64,000 nucleotides of DNA, from NCBI GenBank assembly GCA_965178125.1, contig OZ237762.1:62001-126000 (forward strand), in the 5' to 3' direction. The DNA comes from Bilabrum cf. latius. Its lineage: Eukaryota; Bigyra: Bicosoecida; Bigyra; Bicosoecida. Below, piece by piece: positions 40,489-51,368 of the stretch (positions are counted from its first letter, which is position 1; every line of letters starts with the position of its first letter). The notes under the pieces are model-generated. The model searched no databases. It was given only the letters and a program-made list of their open reading frames with translations, and was not told the DNA's origin. The position numbers and the translations under genes were made by a program.

Positions 40489-41571
40489 TCACGTGTCATC
40501 ACCTGCACTGGCACGATTCGCCCCACCTACTGCACCCCCTGCCTCACCACCTACTGCACCCCCTGCCTCACCACCTACTGCACCCCCTGCCTCACCACCT
40601 ACTGCACCCCCTGCCTCACCACCTACTGCACCCCCTGCCTCACCACCTACTGCACCCCCTGCCTCACCCCCTGCCTCACCCCCCGCCTCACCCCCCGCCC
40701 CCTCCGTGTCCCCAAACACCCTCTGCCACACCGCAGCCTCCCTCGCCGAGCATCCATCCTCCCCGTACTACCCCAGGTGCATGTAGGCCCTTGATTCCCT
40801 CACCAAACGGATGTCTCTCACGGTGACAGCCACCGGTTCCCACCCAGCTGCTGCCCTCTCCAGACACCCGCGGGCCGTCTCCGCCAACCCACCCGAAGCC
40901 CCCGCAGGCTCCTTCCCACTGGTACTAGCCCCGCCCGACCCGTGGTCAGCTGCACCACTGGCAGCAGCCAGAGGGGCCGCCGGCCTCCAGATGGTCGCGT
41001 GCACGAAGCCATCGCTCGGCATCTTGAACCCGCCCCTCGCGCCGTCCTACACGCCCAGCTCCCGAAGGGTCGCGTAGCTCTCCAGTCGGCGAACACATGC
41101 GCGGATGCGGTCGATGGAACCACTGGGATCTTTGAGTCGCAGGAAAGCAGCACCGGGGCTGGACTGGATGGACTCGTACACCAGCTCGAACGGAGCCTCT
41201 GGGAAACCGCGGGACGCGGTGCACTCCTTGTCGAGCGCTGCTGCAATCTCTGCCTCCACTCTTGACCTGATTTTCTCGTCAGTATACGCAGATGATCCAG
41301 ACGTGAATACAATGGGGCTTGCAACTGTCACGTGCAGGAACTGTGGCTCGTACCACAGTCCACGACCGGGGCCCGAGACCGGCTCGAGCGCCTCCCTGGC
41401 CGAATCGTACTGCTTCACGAATGCAATCTATTCGTCACCGGTAAGGGTTCGATTTGGACTGCATAAGACCTGCAAATTCAGACCAAATGTTTCTGGGGAC
41501 TTTGCAGGGCCCTCAATCAAAGAGTCGGCGTATGGATCGCATTTGAATGACCTTAGGGAGGCTGAGGCCAT
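40489..41571 (-). CDS. 2H phosphoesterase-like protein with Gly/Ala repeat tail
   Basis: A 360-aa ORF from ATG 41571 (MASASLRSFKCDPYADS) to TGA 40489. Two HxT motifs, FLHVTV near residue 70 and FVHATI near 195, separated by about 125 residues, are the hallmark of the 2H (LigT/cyclic phosphodiesterase) superfamily that acts on RNA 2'-5' or cyclic phosphate ends. A Gly/Ser/Ala-rich insertion follows the second motif. The tail is encoded by six or so 24-bp tandem units at about 40524-40668, giving GGAVGGEA repeats. TAGs at 41047, about 40786 and about 41430 are read as Gln. The exact substrate is not predictable. Confidence 0.68.
40524..40700. repeat. 24-bp tandem repeat inside the 2H phosphoesterase gene
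   Basis: About six near-perfect copies of a 24-bp unit (plus strand contains ACCTACTGCACCCCCTGCC) followed by shorter 12-bp variants. The unit is a multiple of three and keeps the minus-strand frame open, encoding a Gly/Gly/Glu/Ala/Val repeat. Confidence 0.9.
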
Positions 41572-41771
41572 TGCGTTCTGGTCACCAAGGGCAGTACTAC
41601 GCTAGCTGGGAATAATATACCAGACTCTGGGAGTATGAGTAGGTGCCCGTGACAATACACTGGCAAGCCTGTGCTCGTATGTTGCGATCTAGTGCCAGCA
41701 GTGCCGTGCAGCAAGTGCAACTGCGGGTCCTCCTTTCCGAGACTCTCGGAGTCCAGTCATCACAGCGTTAA

Positions 41772-43517
41772 ATGTTGATTCAAGCCGTATTATTTGCCTC
41801 TATATGCACGCGCTATGTATTGGCCGACGGGTGGCGCTTCAACAAGCCACACCTTATCCTGGAAGGTAGCGGTCTGACGCAAATAGACGATGCGCTCTTG
41901 TTGAGGCAGCATTCGCCGGAGAAGGACAAGACGTGGGCGGCAGTTGTGCCAGAATATCCTTGGGAAGCCGGTATCCTATTCTACACGTCCCTATTGGAGC
42001 TGCCACGTGACTTTAAATCCGGTGCAGGCAGCGACATTCGGTACCACTTGTATTACCCATGTGTTGACGAGCCCTTGCTGCCTGGTGACGTGTACTCGTG
42101 CATTGCTGTTTCGCCTGACGGTGAAACGTTCACCAAGCCGATGCTTGACCTGTTTCCCTACAGCTATCCGAATGGAACCACGGTCCCAACCAACAGGTTC
42201 TTCCAGACGAATCGAAACCACGGCCCGACGTACCCGCACGCTGTGCAGGGGTCTGTGATCATCACCAGACGGTCCGGCGATGCTTCAAACTCATCGGCAC
42301 CCCTGGCCGTGATGGTGTACGAGGAGCAGGCAAAGGACAGGCACCTGCTCGCCGCGGTGTCAACGGATGGAATCCACTTCCGGAATTCGACGGGCCCCGG
42401 GGCCCCCTACATCCAGGGCCTGCCTTCGTATTTCGCAGACACAGACGCGGCTGTCCTTGAGCTGGGCCCCGACGTGCGGCCGCTGAACAGCAGCAGGGAC
42501 GGGGCGGGCGGGGGCTGCTTCGTGGCGTACGGCCGGCTGGACGTGTTCCCAGGAGGCACGTGCCCGGTGGCGCCGGAGCGGACCTTCAGACGGGCCCAGG
42601 CCGCCTATGCGGTGGCACCCAACGGGAGCTGCAGCAGCACCGTGGCATTGGGCCCGTACCACAACGCGAGGCAGACACTTGATATCCAGCGGGGGAAGGA
42701 CCCGGCCGAGTGCCTGGATGTGTACAACACGGCCCCGCAGCTGGTGCCCGGGGCAGTGCTGGCCATGCCGTCCATGTACAGGCACATTGCAGGGGGCAAC
42801 AACGGGGTGATGGACGCCCGCTTGCTGGTGTCGAGAGACGGTGTGTCCTTCACCCCCATTTCCAGGAGGCCCTTCCTGCTGCGCGGGATCGGATACAGGG
42901 ACCAGGCATCCGGGTGGTACAACGCGACCGGCTCAGAGAGGGACGCGGGCTTCGTGTTCGTCACAGTGGGGGGACTCATGGACGACCTCTCGGTGGCCCC
43001 CGCCGCCCCCTCGTACCCCGGGGCCCAGCCTCTCTCGCCGTACATGTGGCTGCTCTACTGGGGCTCGCAGACCACGCATGCTTCCGGCGGTATCCACCTC
43101 GCAGGGACATTCCCGGGAGCCTTCACGGGGATCCTGCGGGCTCGGATCAGGAGGGAGGGCTTCGTGTCTCTGGGGAACAGCAGGGAGGGGGCGGTGGGCG
43201 CGGCGAGGTCCATCCTACTGGAACTGCCTGCTCCCGGGGAGGCGTGCCCGGAGCAAGGGGCCCAGGAGTTCGGACTGAGGCTCAACGTCGAGGCCCCGAA
43301 CAGCGGGAACGTGACGGTCGCGCTCCTGGACGGGCAGGGCAAGGAGTACCCTGGCTTTGGGCACGGAGACGCGGTCCCTGTGCAGGGGAACTACCTGAGG
43401 GCAGAGGTGGGGTGGGCGCACGGGGGCAACTTCACCGCGCTGCATGGTAGTGCAATGCAGATGGACATCCGAGTGGCTGATGCGGACGTGTACTCGTGGG
43501 AGCTCGTGTGCCAGTGA
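41772..43517 (+). CDS. Secreted beta-propeller-like protein, glycoside-hydrolase-like
   Basis: A 581-aa uninterrupted ORF from ATG 41772 with a signal peptide (MLIQAVLFASICTRYVLADG) to TGA 43515; no in-frame TAG. Repeating strands such as CIAVSPDGETF, AAVSTDGIHF and RLLVSRDGVSF (S-x-DG-x-x-F) resemble the blade motif of five-bladed-propeller glycosidases of the GH32/43/68/117 groups. Several N-x-S/T sites support an extracellular location. The last 130 residues (from about SILLELPAPGEACP) form a second, probably beta-sandwich domain. I do not recognise the exact family; a sugar-cleaving or sugar-binding role is inference only. Confidence 0.72.
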   Translation: MLIQAVLFASICTRYVLADGWRFNKPHLILEGSGLTQIDDALLLRQHSPEKDKTWAAVVPEYPWEAGILFYTSLLELPRDFKSGAGSDIRYHLYYPCVDEPLLPGDVYSCIAVSPDGETFTKPMLDLFPYSYPNGTTVPTNRFFQTNRNHGPTYPHAVQGSVIITRRSGDASNSSAPLAVMVYEEQAKDRHLLAAVSTDGIHFRNSTGPGAPYIQGLPSYFADTDAAVLELGPDVRPLNSSRDGAGGGCFVAYGRLDVFPGGTCPVAPERTFRRAQAAYAVAPNGSCSSTVALGPYHNARQTLDIQRGKDPAECLDVYNTAPQLVPGAVLAMPSMYRHIAGGNNGVMDARLLVSRDGVSFTPISRRPFLLRGIGYRDQASGWYNATGSERDAGFVFVTVGGLMDDLSVAPAAPSYPGAQPLSPYMWLLYWGSQTTHASGGIHLAGTFPGAFTGILRARIRREGFVSLGNSREGAVGAARSILLELPAPGEACPEQGAQEFGLRLNVEAPNSGNVTVALLDGQGKEYPGFGHGDAVPVQGNYLRAEVGWAHGGNFTALHGSAMQMDIRVADADVYSWELVCQ

Positions 43518-43659
43518 GCGGTGTGCCAGTGAGGTGTGTGAGTCGATTCACGGGATGGATCTCGCTAAACTGCTCGCTTTCGATTGATGGATTTCGCTGA
43601 TCTGCTCGCTTTCGATTTCACTTAATTTATCTGATAGTAGCAGCTTTCGATCAAATCAA

Positions 43660-45075
43660 TTATGTTGCCTCGCCCCTGTCGCTTCGTGGCACGCCCGCCG
43701 GCCCATCCTTGAGCCCTTCCCAGATATGTTCCTACTCGCACATACCGGGTATACCTTCATCCTTGTCCACACCCCTACCCTCCTCCAGCAGCCCCACCTC
43801 GCTGCCTCCTCGCTCCAGCGCCCCGTACGCAACCTCGGGTCTTGTCCATTCCCTCTCTTCATCACATCCCCCGCTTTGCCTCCACGCCCCCGCGCCCTCT
43901 TCGCTGCAGCACCACAGATCGCACCACACCACCTCGCGCTGCAATCTCGCCGACCTGCACCCTTGCATGTGTCTGCACCCGCACATCATCGACAGCTCTG
44001 CATACAGCCCTACTACCATCCCAAGCAGCACTACAGACTGCACCGCCCCGGCCATCCATAGCATGACCCGCGCCTGCACCATGCGCCCCGTCATGTGCCC
44101 GAGTGGCCGGTGAGGGAGGGGCAGCACCTCGCGACCCAGGAACAGTGGCACGCTCGCGACTGAGGCGCCCATAATGGGCCCGCTGGACTTGGACGACAAG
44201 GCTATAATCATAACAAACAGGCCGGTGAAGAACATGGCAGCGCCTGCCGGCATGCTGCAGAAGAGGCCGACGGAGGGATCGCACCCCCGGGCGCGAGCGG
44301 TTCGAAGCTGCGAGCATCGCAAGCAGGCGAGCGCTAGCGAGCTCAGGATTGCGGCAATGAGACAGGGGATCCAAGTGTTGACAATGTATCTTCGAACGCT
44401 CGGTTCGGGTCCGAAGTTAGGGAACACTGCAACGTCTGCATCGTCCAGTCCGCCCGTGGTGTAGATGGTTGCCGTGCCGAGCTAAACGGTAGTGGCAAGA
44501 CCAAACATCAAATGGCACCCAAGCCGCATGAAATACCTTATGAATAAGAGCAAGGCAGGAAGTAATTGATCATCATTATCCTCTTTCTTTCTGTTCTCCT
44601 AGATAGGCTGATTGCCGCCGATCATCGCGCCGTCAGGCTGGGACTCAATGATCACCTGCTGAGCCGATACGAACATGAGCAAGTACGAGGCCGCAGCAAT
44701 GATCTGTGCGATAATGCCTCTGCTTAGCTTCTTTGCGCCAGCATTGTCGATACAAAGGTGCTCTGGAATCTCGCTGCTATTCGTAGATACAGTCTGGTTG
44801 CCCTAGGACGCGCAAACTACTAGAGTCTACGTGCTTGATACCGACTTGAGGTCCGCGTCGCACTCTCCGTAGCAATTGAAATTCTTGTTGGGATTGGGCT
44901 GCAGGGCGCTTTGCGTTGCCCAAATCAGGGCAGCTGCAAGTGCGACATAGAAAGTGGATCCAACCAGGCAGGCACCCCGCGCTCTTGCCTTGCTCAGGGA
45001 AACATAATAGGCCCCGAACGGTTCAAACAAAAGTCCGAGAGACACATCTCGGGTAAGGCTGCCGCAACTAGTCAT
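43660..45075 (-). CDS. Multipass membrane protein, unknown function
   Basis: A 471-aa ORF from ATG 45075 (MTSCGSLTRDVSLGLL) to TAA 43660, the only host gene here with a TAA stop. Five in-frame TAGs (including 44827 and 43732) are read as Gln. Membrane segments include STFYVALAAALIWA, IIAAASYLLMFVS, LLLFIRYFMRLG, WIPCLIAAILSSLALACL, MFFTGLFVMIIAL and AVQSVVLLGMVVGLYA. A Cys-bearing loop with NxS/T sites lies between segments 1 and 2. The layout could fit a receptor-like protein, but no family motif is visible. It lies 160 bp downstream of VPS4 on the same strand. Confidence 0.68.
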
Positions 45076-45235
45076 TTGTTTGTGCTCGGCATGCACACCG
45101 GGCCGGCTCCCAGTCTGGTGCGGTGGCGAAGGCTCGTGGAAACGTCGCGGAAAGGCACGATGCAGAAACAAGAAAGAAGGGAATCCTCGCACGCACATGT
45201 ATGTATCGCCCTTGCATTCAAGCACACCCCGGACC

Positions 45236-46783
45236 TCAATTTCCCTCCTCTCCGAATTCCTTGGTCCAATCGTCGAACTGCTTGAGCTCGTCCGCCCCCA
45301 CCGTGGCCTTTGCCCTCTTCATGACCTGCACAAAGTCCGCCGCCGTGACCTTGGGCACCCCCAGGTCATCTCCCTCCAAATCAGCGATGGTCTTGGCCTC
45401 CGCGCCGGGGGCACGAGGGTCGCACGGCTCGTACTTGCCAGTCTCATGGTCTCTTCTAAAGTGCGTGGCTCCACGGATGCGCCTCACTGGCTCGTACAGG
45501 GCCTCGTTGACCACGTGCGAGATGTCCGACCCGCTCATCCCCTCGGACATGACACCCATCGAGTCGAAATCGGAGTCTCCCAGCGTGTGCAGGGTCTTCC
45601 CGATGTGGATCTTGAACATGACCCGCCTGGCATCCGCGTCAGGCAGCGGTATGTAGATCCTCTTCTGGAACCTCCGCCGCATGGCCGCATCGATAGACCA
45701 GGGTGTGTTGGTGGCCCCCAGCACCAGCACGCCCTGGTTGTCCTTGCCCACCCCCTGCATCTGCACCAGGAACTCGTTCAGCACCCTCCTCGAGGAGTCG
45801 CTCTGGTCCCCGCTCCTGCTCCCGCACAGGGAGTCGCACTCGTCGATGAAGATGATGCTGGGCTTCTTGGCGCGGGCAAGGGCAAAGAGGGCACGCACGA
45901 GCTTCTCGCTCTCGCCCTGCCACTTGGACACCAAGTCACTCGAGGACACGGCCAGGAAATGAGAGTCCGCTTCGGTTGCAACCGCCTTGGCGAGGTAGGA
46001 CTTGCCGGTGCCGGGCGGGCCGTACATGAGGATGCCCTGCCAGGGCTTGCGCTTGCCCTGAAACAGCTGGGGGAACTTGACCGGCATAATCACAGCTTCC
46101 TATAAAGCAGCCTTAGCGGCGGCCAGGCCAGCAACGTCCGTCCATTTCACATTGGGCTTCTCGGACACGACCGCACCTGCCAGCCCGCCCATCAGCCTCT
46201 TCTGCTCCGCATCCATGCCCTCCTCTGCAGCGGGGTCGCCCTTCGTGGCCGACGCGGAGCCTCCCGCCGCGGCAGCACCGCCATCGTGCCCATCCTTGAT
46301 AATCTTTTTTAGCTATTCTGCTCGCACCATGTACTCTTCAGCTTTGGCTCCTATGCTCTTCTTCTGCACCTCGCTCTTGGAATCTGCGAAGGCAACACTT
46401 GGGTAGCAGGGCACGCAGTGCTTGTATGGATATACAAAAACCATGCTTGAACGCAAGGATAGCATCATACCATGAATTGCAATGGCTAGCTGCAACGTGC
46501 ACTTCAACAGGCAAAACAGACTCTGTCCTAGAGAAACGCATGATGCCCATGTCTCGATTCGGCAACAATAACACGCTAAATTTTGGCAGCATGATTAGCT
46601 TTGCAATGGCTAATGCAATTGCAAACTGAGAGGAATCGTCTCACAAGTTATCACATGAAGAAATCGCTCCAACGCCTTTTCGTACAAGTCCAGAGCTTTG
46701 GTATAGTCTTTCGCCCTATCAGCATCGATTGCCTCCTTTACCTTAGCAAGTGCATCGTTGAATACCGCGTTCGTGTCCGCCAT
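45236..46783 (-). CDS. VPS4: VPS4 AAA-ATPase of the ESCRT pathway
   Basis: Exon 1 (46783-46645) and exon 2 (46383-45236) are split by a 261-nt intron; 428 aa. The N-terminal MIT domain has [20 protein letters not shown] across the junction. The AAA domain has [13 protein letters not shown], Walker A GPPGTGKS near residue 168, Walker [16 protein letters not shown], the FLVQMQGVG pore-side helix and the arginine fingers in [15 protein letters not shown]. The C-terminal VPS4 helix ends at TGA 45236. It disassembles ESCRT-III at endosomes and in cytokinesis. TAGs at 46313 (EQLKK) and 46100 (ALQEAV) are read as Gln. A retroelement-like ORF starts within a few bases of its start on the opposite strand. 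Confidence 0.96.
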
Positions 46784-46788
46784 GGCCG

Positions 46789-47907
46789 ATGTATGGATCC
46801 CCCGGAATGCGGCTACGGCGCGTTTCTCGGCAATGTCGCGAGTTCGGAAAACTGCACGTTACCGGGACAAGCCAGCAGCCCAGGGCACGTCACCGACAAA
46901 GCGCCACATCGCAGGCGGTTATTCGTTTTCTCGAAGGTGCCGCAGGAGGGCACAACCAGAGCCATGTGACGGCACTGGCTGAGCGAGTGCAGGTGGAGAG
47001 GCTCCTCTGGGATGCCTCATCTCCGCTTGCGCACGACAGACTCGCTCCAGTCGATGCAGTCACCAGAGAGTACGCAGGAGTGGCGCGAGCCACAATCCGC
47101 GCCGCCAGGTCCCAAGGAGCCGGGTCTTGGCTGCATGCGCCGCTCTCTGTCCTGAGCCGAGTCCAGCCTGAAGATGCCCGGGGCATGTTCTGCCAGCGTC
47201 TCGCCATCCCACAGCCGTGCAGCTGTCCCCCACAACCTCTTGGGGCAACGCACGGTGCATGTGGGGAGGCGTGGCGCGTCACGCAGATCTGCCCGGGGTG
47301 CCGGAAGCAGGGCAAGGTAGTCGAACTGATCTAGTCAGTTCGCCACGGTGCCACGTGCAAGGACAAGCGTGTCTGCGGAGGCCTTCCAGGCCGCAGGCAC
47401 TTCCGGGTGCTCAACGTGCTCGAGCAGGTGGTCCGCGAGGCCACGGGCAGACGCCCTATCCGGGAGCCAGAGGGCCAAGTGGCCCGGCTGCCGGGTCGGC
47501 GCGGTCCGCTCGTGCCACGAGGCGACCTATTCTTTGAGCACGAGGGGACGGCTTATCTCATCGATGTCACGGTGGTTGATTCCACTGCGGCAACTTACCG
47601 GTGGGACCGCTCGTCGTGGAGGATTGGCAGCGACTGGCAAGAGGGGTCTGCTCTGCGGGCCGCGCATGCCACGAAGCTGGCCAGCTACGGCAGGCCCGTC
47701 GACCTCGGAGCGCTCGGCGTCCGGATCGGAGGAGAAGACAAGTGGTGTCCTGGGACCGTGAGGACGCAGAAAGGGGCGGTACGCAGTGGCGTGCGGGTCG
47801 TACCCTTTGTGGTGGACGTGTTGGGGGGGATCGGGGAGAAGTCGGTCGAGTTCCTGTAGGTGCTCGATAAGCTGCGGAAGAAGAGGCAGGGTCCCGATTT
47901 GTTATAA
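46789..47907 (+). CDS. C-terminal part of a retroelement-like ORF
   Basis: An open frame to TAA 47905 when TAGs at 47332 and 47857 are read as Gln. The order GAGSWLHAPLSVLSR, a Cys/His cluster (CPGCRKQ...RHGATC), PRGDLFFEHEGTAYLIDVTV, then VVPFVVDVLGGIGEKS is the pattern I associate with the extreme C-terminus of reverse-transcriptase-related ORFs of non-LTR elements. No RT catalytic motif is present, so the copy is 5' truncated; the first 100 codons overlap the VPS4 promoter and may not belong. Immediately downstream lies a 150-bp sequence that occurs again at 48366, consistent with an element 3' end. Confidence 0.5.
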
Positions 47908-48038
47908 TACGATGGCATAATTAATCTCTGTCCAACCTGCCGGTTGGTATTTGCTGAGAAAGACGGCGATGGGGACGGGGTGAGCTGGCCCGCACCAGCC
48001 TCACCCAAGGGCTGCCCGCCTCGGCAGCCCCACACCAC
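47889..48038. repeat. 150-bp direct repeat, copy 1
   Basis: It overlaps the last codons of the retroelement-like ORF and is identical by eye to 48366-48515. It contains a stem-loop with arms GGGCTGCC and GGCAGCCC around a 6-nt loop near its end. Probably the 3' end of a transposable element. Confidence 0.85.
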
Positions 48039-48207
48039 CACGTCCCGGTCGTCGTCAGGGAACGTGAGCTCCCTGCCGGCAGGTTTGATATCAATCACAC
48101 ATAAAACATGTCAAGCAGGGACCAGTTGGCCGGATCAGCAGGTAGCATCCTGCACCGCAGCCAGTCTGTCCTGCCGTAGACCCTCCATGAGCTCACGGGT
48201 GGGCGGG

Positions 48208-48367
48208 CTTTCAACAGAACTCCAGTGCCCAGATCTTTATATCTGTGGCGCTGCGTGTTGCGTCTCAGCCTCCACTCGAGCACTTGCCTCAAGGGAAGTG
48301 CCTCGGGAGCACAAACCAGGACCCGAACGACTCGGAATCAGTCGGGCCTGATCCCAAGTCTTACCGG
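48208..48367. repeat. 160-bp dispersed repeat, copy A
   Basis: It matches 54309-54468 essentially base for base over its full length (starts CTTTCAACAGAACTCCAGTG, ends TCTTACCGG). Copy A abuts the second 150-bp repeat. Likely part of a mobile element. Confidence 0.85.
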
Positions 48368-48515
48368 GTCCCGATTTGTTATAATACGATGGCATAATTA
48401 ATCTCTGTCCAACCTGCCGGTTGGTATTTGCTGAGAAAGACGGCGATGGGGACGGGGTGAGCTGGCCCGCACCAGCCTCACCCAAGGGCTGCCCGCCTCG
48501 GCAGCCCCACACCAC
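48366..48515. repeat. 150-bp direct repeat, copy 2
   Basis: The second copy of the sequence at 47889-48038, including the terminal stem-loop. It joins directly to the 160-bp repeat upstream. Confidence 0.85.
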
Positions 48516-49738
48516 ATTGATGCTACTCGGACGGGAGGGGCGCCCGTCCGTTGTCCTCTCGCCATTCTGACTCATTCCTTAGAGCTCCGCTACTGCCTTC
48601 TTGAACGCCACAGCCAGCTTGGGCAAGTGGTCCTTGCTCATGCAGTACACGGCATTCTCCAACGACTTCCAGTCGGCGTGCTTGTACATAACACCCACGG
48701 CGGCAACTGTTGCCTGTTCGCCTAGAGTGCGTGCTGAAGGACTCCGTGATCTCGCTCGTGCCCGTGCAGTACGCCTCCATCATCCTCCTGATGGCTGTCG
48801 TCCAGCTTGCTTACCAACGCTTTGTTGTCTTGGCGTCCGAATTCACGAACCGATAGGTCTTGGAGTCAGCAGGGTCGTCGCCGCAGCCGGCTAGTCTACT
48901 GCAATGTCCCCCAGATCGTGGTTCGCTGATGCACCTCGTCCAGTCGCTTCAGTGCGGTCTGGCCCATTGGGATGAGCACTGCCTACAGCGTGTCCCTTAC
49001 AGCTGTTGTCTTCCAGAGAGAGAACATGGCCATATATGTGCACTTGCCCTTGTACATCATACTCGCGTCATCCATGGTCCGGGACCGCAGCTCGTTGCCG
49101 CGACACGTGCCGCCGATGCCCACTAGTGGAGCCTCGAGGGCAAGGATCTCTTCGGGTTTGCCCGCCTTGGGCCCGCCGTCTGTGACCATTGCGGTGCTCC
49201 ATCTAGATGATGGGAGCACGCTTCTTCCGGTTGCCCACGTCGTGCAGCCTCTTGTCCCTGCCTACCATCACCGTGTTGGTCGTTCCGGATGTGTCGGGGG
49301 ATGGAGATGCAGCCCGTCACGTCGATATATCTCGACACGTGGAGAAGGTTGACCTGAGCGTGGAGCCCTGGAGATTGCCGCGCTCCATGCGCAGCACCAT
49401 ATGGGCAGGGATCCGGTCAAGATTCTTGATCGCCTCCGCAATCGTGGTGCCGTTGGGGCCGAAGTCTATCAACAGTCTACCTACTGGACGACGCGAAGCC
49501 ACTCGCGCCGGCTCGCCAGGCTGACATCAACCGCACTGCAGCGTATGGCAGGCGCACCCAAGCGCCATCGAGACCAAGCAAGCCCAACTCTGTGGCAGCC
49601 GACGCGAAGCAGCCCACCCCGGCTCGCCTGGCTGACTTTGACAGCAAGGCGGCCACTGGCAGGCGCGCACATGCGCCATCAAGCCCCAGCAAGAGCAAGT
49701 ATACCCATAATGCACTCTGATCCCTCCAGCCTCAGAGT
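48516..49738. other. Region of eroded coding fragments
   Basis: No intact gene is supported. On the minus strand, protein-like segments appear in shifting frames: IDFGPNGTTIAEAIKNLDRI near 49440, VMVGRDKRLHDVGNRKKR near 49250, and PKAGKPEEILALEAPLVGIG near 49150, followed by LWKTTAVRDTLQAVLIPMGQ near 48980. They read like one gene broken by indels, with TAG as Gln in places. At 49500-49700 two copies of a roughly 105-bp unit (minus-strand GLDGAxxRLP) begin the repeat family found further right. Family unknown. Confidence 0.4.
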
Positions 49739-50011
49739 CTGCACCACGATGTGCTCTGCTCTCACCAGCCTCATAGTCTGCACCACGATGTGCTCGGCTC
49801 TCACCAGCCGCAGAGTCTGCACCACGATGTGCTCTGCTCTCACCAGCCGCCGGGCCTGCACCACGATGTGCTCTGCTCACAGCAGCCGCAGAGTCTGCAC
49901 CACGATGTGCTCTGCTCACACCAGCCGCTGAGTCTGCACCACGATGTGCTCTGCTCTCACCAGCCGCCGGGCCTGCACCACGATGTGCTCTGCTCACCTT
50001 AGCCGCAGAGT
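49739..50011. repeat. 39-bp minisatellite, block 1 (7 units)
   Basis: Seven 39-bp units sharing CTGCACCACGATGTGCTC, differing at a few positions. The unit length is a multiple of three; on the minus strand one frame gives a 13-residue repeat (QTLRLVRAEHIVV). No unique spacers separate the units, so it is not a CRISPR array. Confidence 0.95.
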
Positions 50012-50201
50012 CTCCTCGTCGTCATCACCATCAGATACCTCTGCCCGTTTCCCACCGGCGAGCCCTCGTTGAATAGAGCCTACGGCGTCAACCCTAGTCG
50101 CCTCGGCAGAGCTGCCCTATAAGAGGGCAAGACGCACATCCGGAGCGGGAGGAGAGGCAGCTGGCATCTACAGCGAGGCGCGCTGCTCACAGCAGCCGCC
50201 G

Positions 50202-50552
50202 AGCCTGCACTACGAAATGCTCTGCTCACACCAGCCGCTGAGTCTGCACCACGATGTGCTCTGCTCACACCAGCCGCTGAGTCCGCACCACGATGTGCTC
50301 TGCTCACAGCAGCCGCAGAGTCTGCACCACGATGTGCTCTGCTCTCACCAGCCTCATAGTCTGCACCACGATGTGCTCTGCTCACACCAGCCGCTGAGTC
50401 TGCACTACGATGTGCTCTGCTCACAGCAGCCGCAGAGTCTGCACCACGATGTGCTCTGCTCTCACCAGCCTCATAGTCTGCACCACGATGTGCTCTGCTC
50501 TCACCAGCCGCCGGGCCTGCACCACGATATGCTCTGCTCACCTTAGCCGCAG
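50202..50552. repeat. 39-bp minisatellite, block 2 (about 9 units)
   Basis: Same unit as block 1, about nine copies, bounded on both sides by nearly identical segments of about 190 bp (50012-50201 and 50553-50746). The block plus flank is therefore a larger duplication. Confidence 0.93.
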
Positions 50553-50729
50553 AGTCTCCTCGTCGTCATCCCCATCAGATACCTCTGCCTGCTTCCCACC
50601 GGCGAGCCCTCGTTGAATAGAGCCTACGGCGTCAACCCTAGTCGCCTCGGCAGAGCTGCCCTAAAGAGGGCAAGACGCACATCCGGAGCGGGAGGAGAGG
50701 CAGCTGGCATCTACAGCGAGGCGCGCTGC

Positions 50730-51368
50730 TCACAGCAGCCGCCGAGCCTGCACTACGATGTGCTCGGCTCTCACCAGCCGCAGAGTCTGCACCCCGATGT
50801 GCGCTTCTCTCACTAGCCGCCGGGCCTGCACCACGATGTGCTCGGCTCTCACTAGCCGCTGAGTCTGCACCACGATGTGCTCGGCACTCACCAGCCGCAG
50901 AGTCTGCTGCCCCCTCGTCGTCATCCCCATCAGATACCTCTGCCTGTTTCCCACCGGGGAGCCCTCGTCGAATAGAGCCTACGGCGTCAACCCCCGAGGC
51001 CTCGGCAGATCTGCCCTATAAGAGGGCAGACGCACACCCGGGGCTGAAGGAGAGGCAGCCAATAGGTCTCCCGAGAGTTGATCGGTTGTACGCAAAGCAG
51101 AGCTGGGCGGGGCTCGTAAGTGCCGCACAGCCACCCCAGCGTGGGACCCGCTCGACGGTAGGAGTGTGGGTCCAAGCCCATCTTTCCCCCTACTGTCGGC
51201 TATATCCCTTCTAGGAACGGAGCTGGAAGACGATGACGAAGAAGCATTACCTGAGGCCCCGCCCCGGCCAAGTACTTGTGTCGCGGCGATGCGGCTGGCC
51301 CCACGTCTGGCAGCCAGCGTCGCCTTGGCACGTTCAGCAGCGGAATCTGGCTCACGGGTGTAGGTCAC
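50730..51368 (-). CDS. Repeat-family ORF, paralogue 1 (hypothetical)
   Basis: A 212-codon open frame from GTG 51368 to TGA 50730, with TAG 50979 read as Gln. The first 129 residues (TYTREPDSAAERAKATLAA, a polyserine run, then PSYRADLPRPRGLTP) are shared with paralogues at 52273 and 53334. The rest runs through the 39-bp units as 13-residue repeats. This copy has GTG where paralogue 2 has ATG, so it may be decayed. Its first bases overlap the TGA of paralogue 2. Function unknown. Confidence 0.3.
50747..50903. repeat. 39-bp minisatellite, block 3 (4 units)
   Basis: Four more units of the same 39-bp repeat. One- to two-unit remnants of it also occur near 51760-51807 and 52820-52868. Confidence 0.9.

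Noticed and set aside
49739-50903. CRISPR-like array of 39-bp repeats
   Set aside because: Units are directly adjacent with no unique spacers, the context is eukaryotic, and no cas genes are present.
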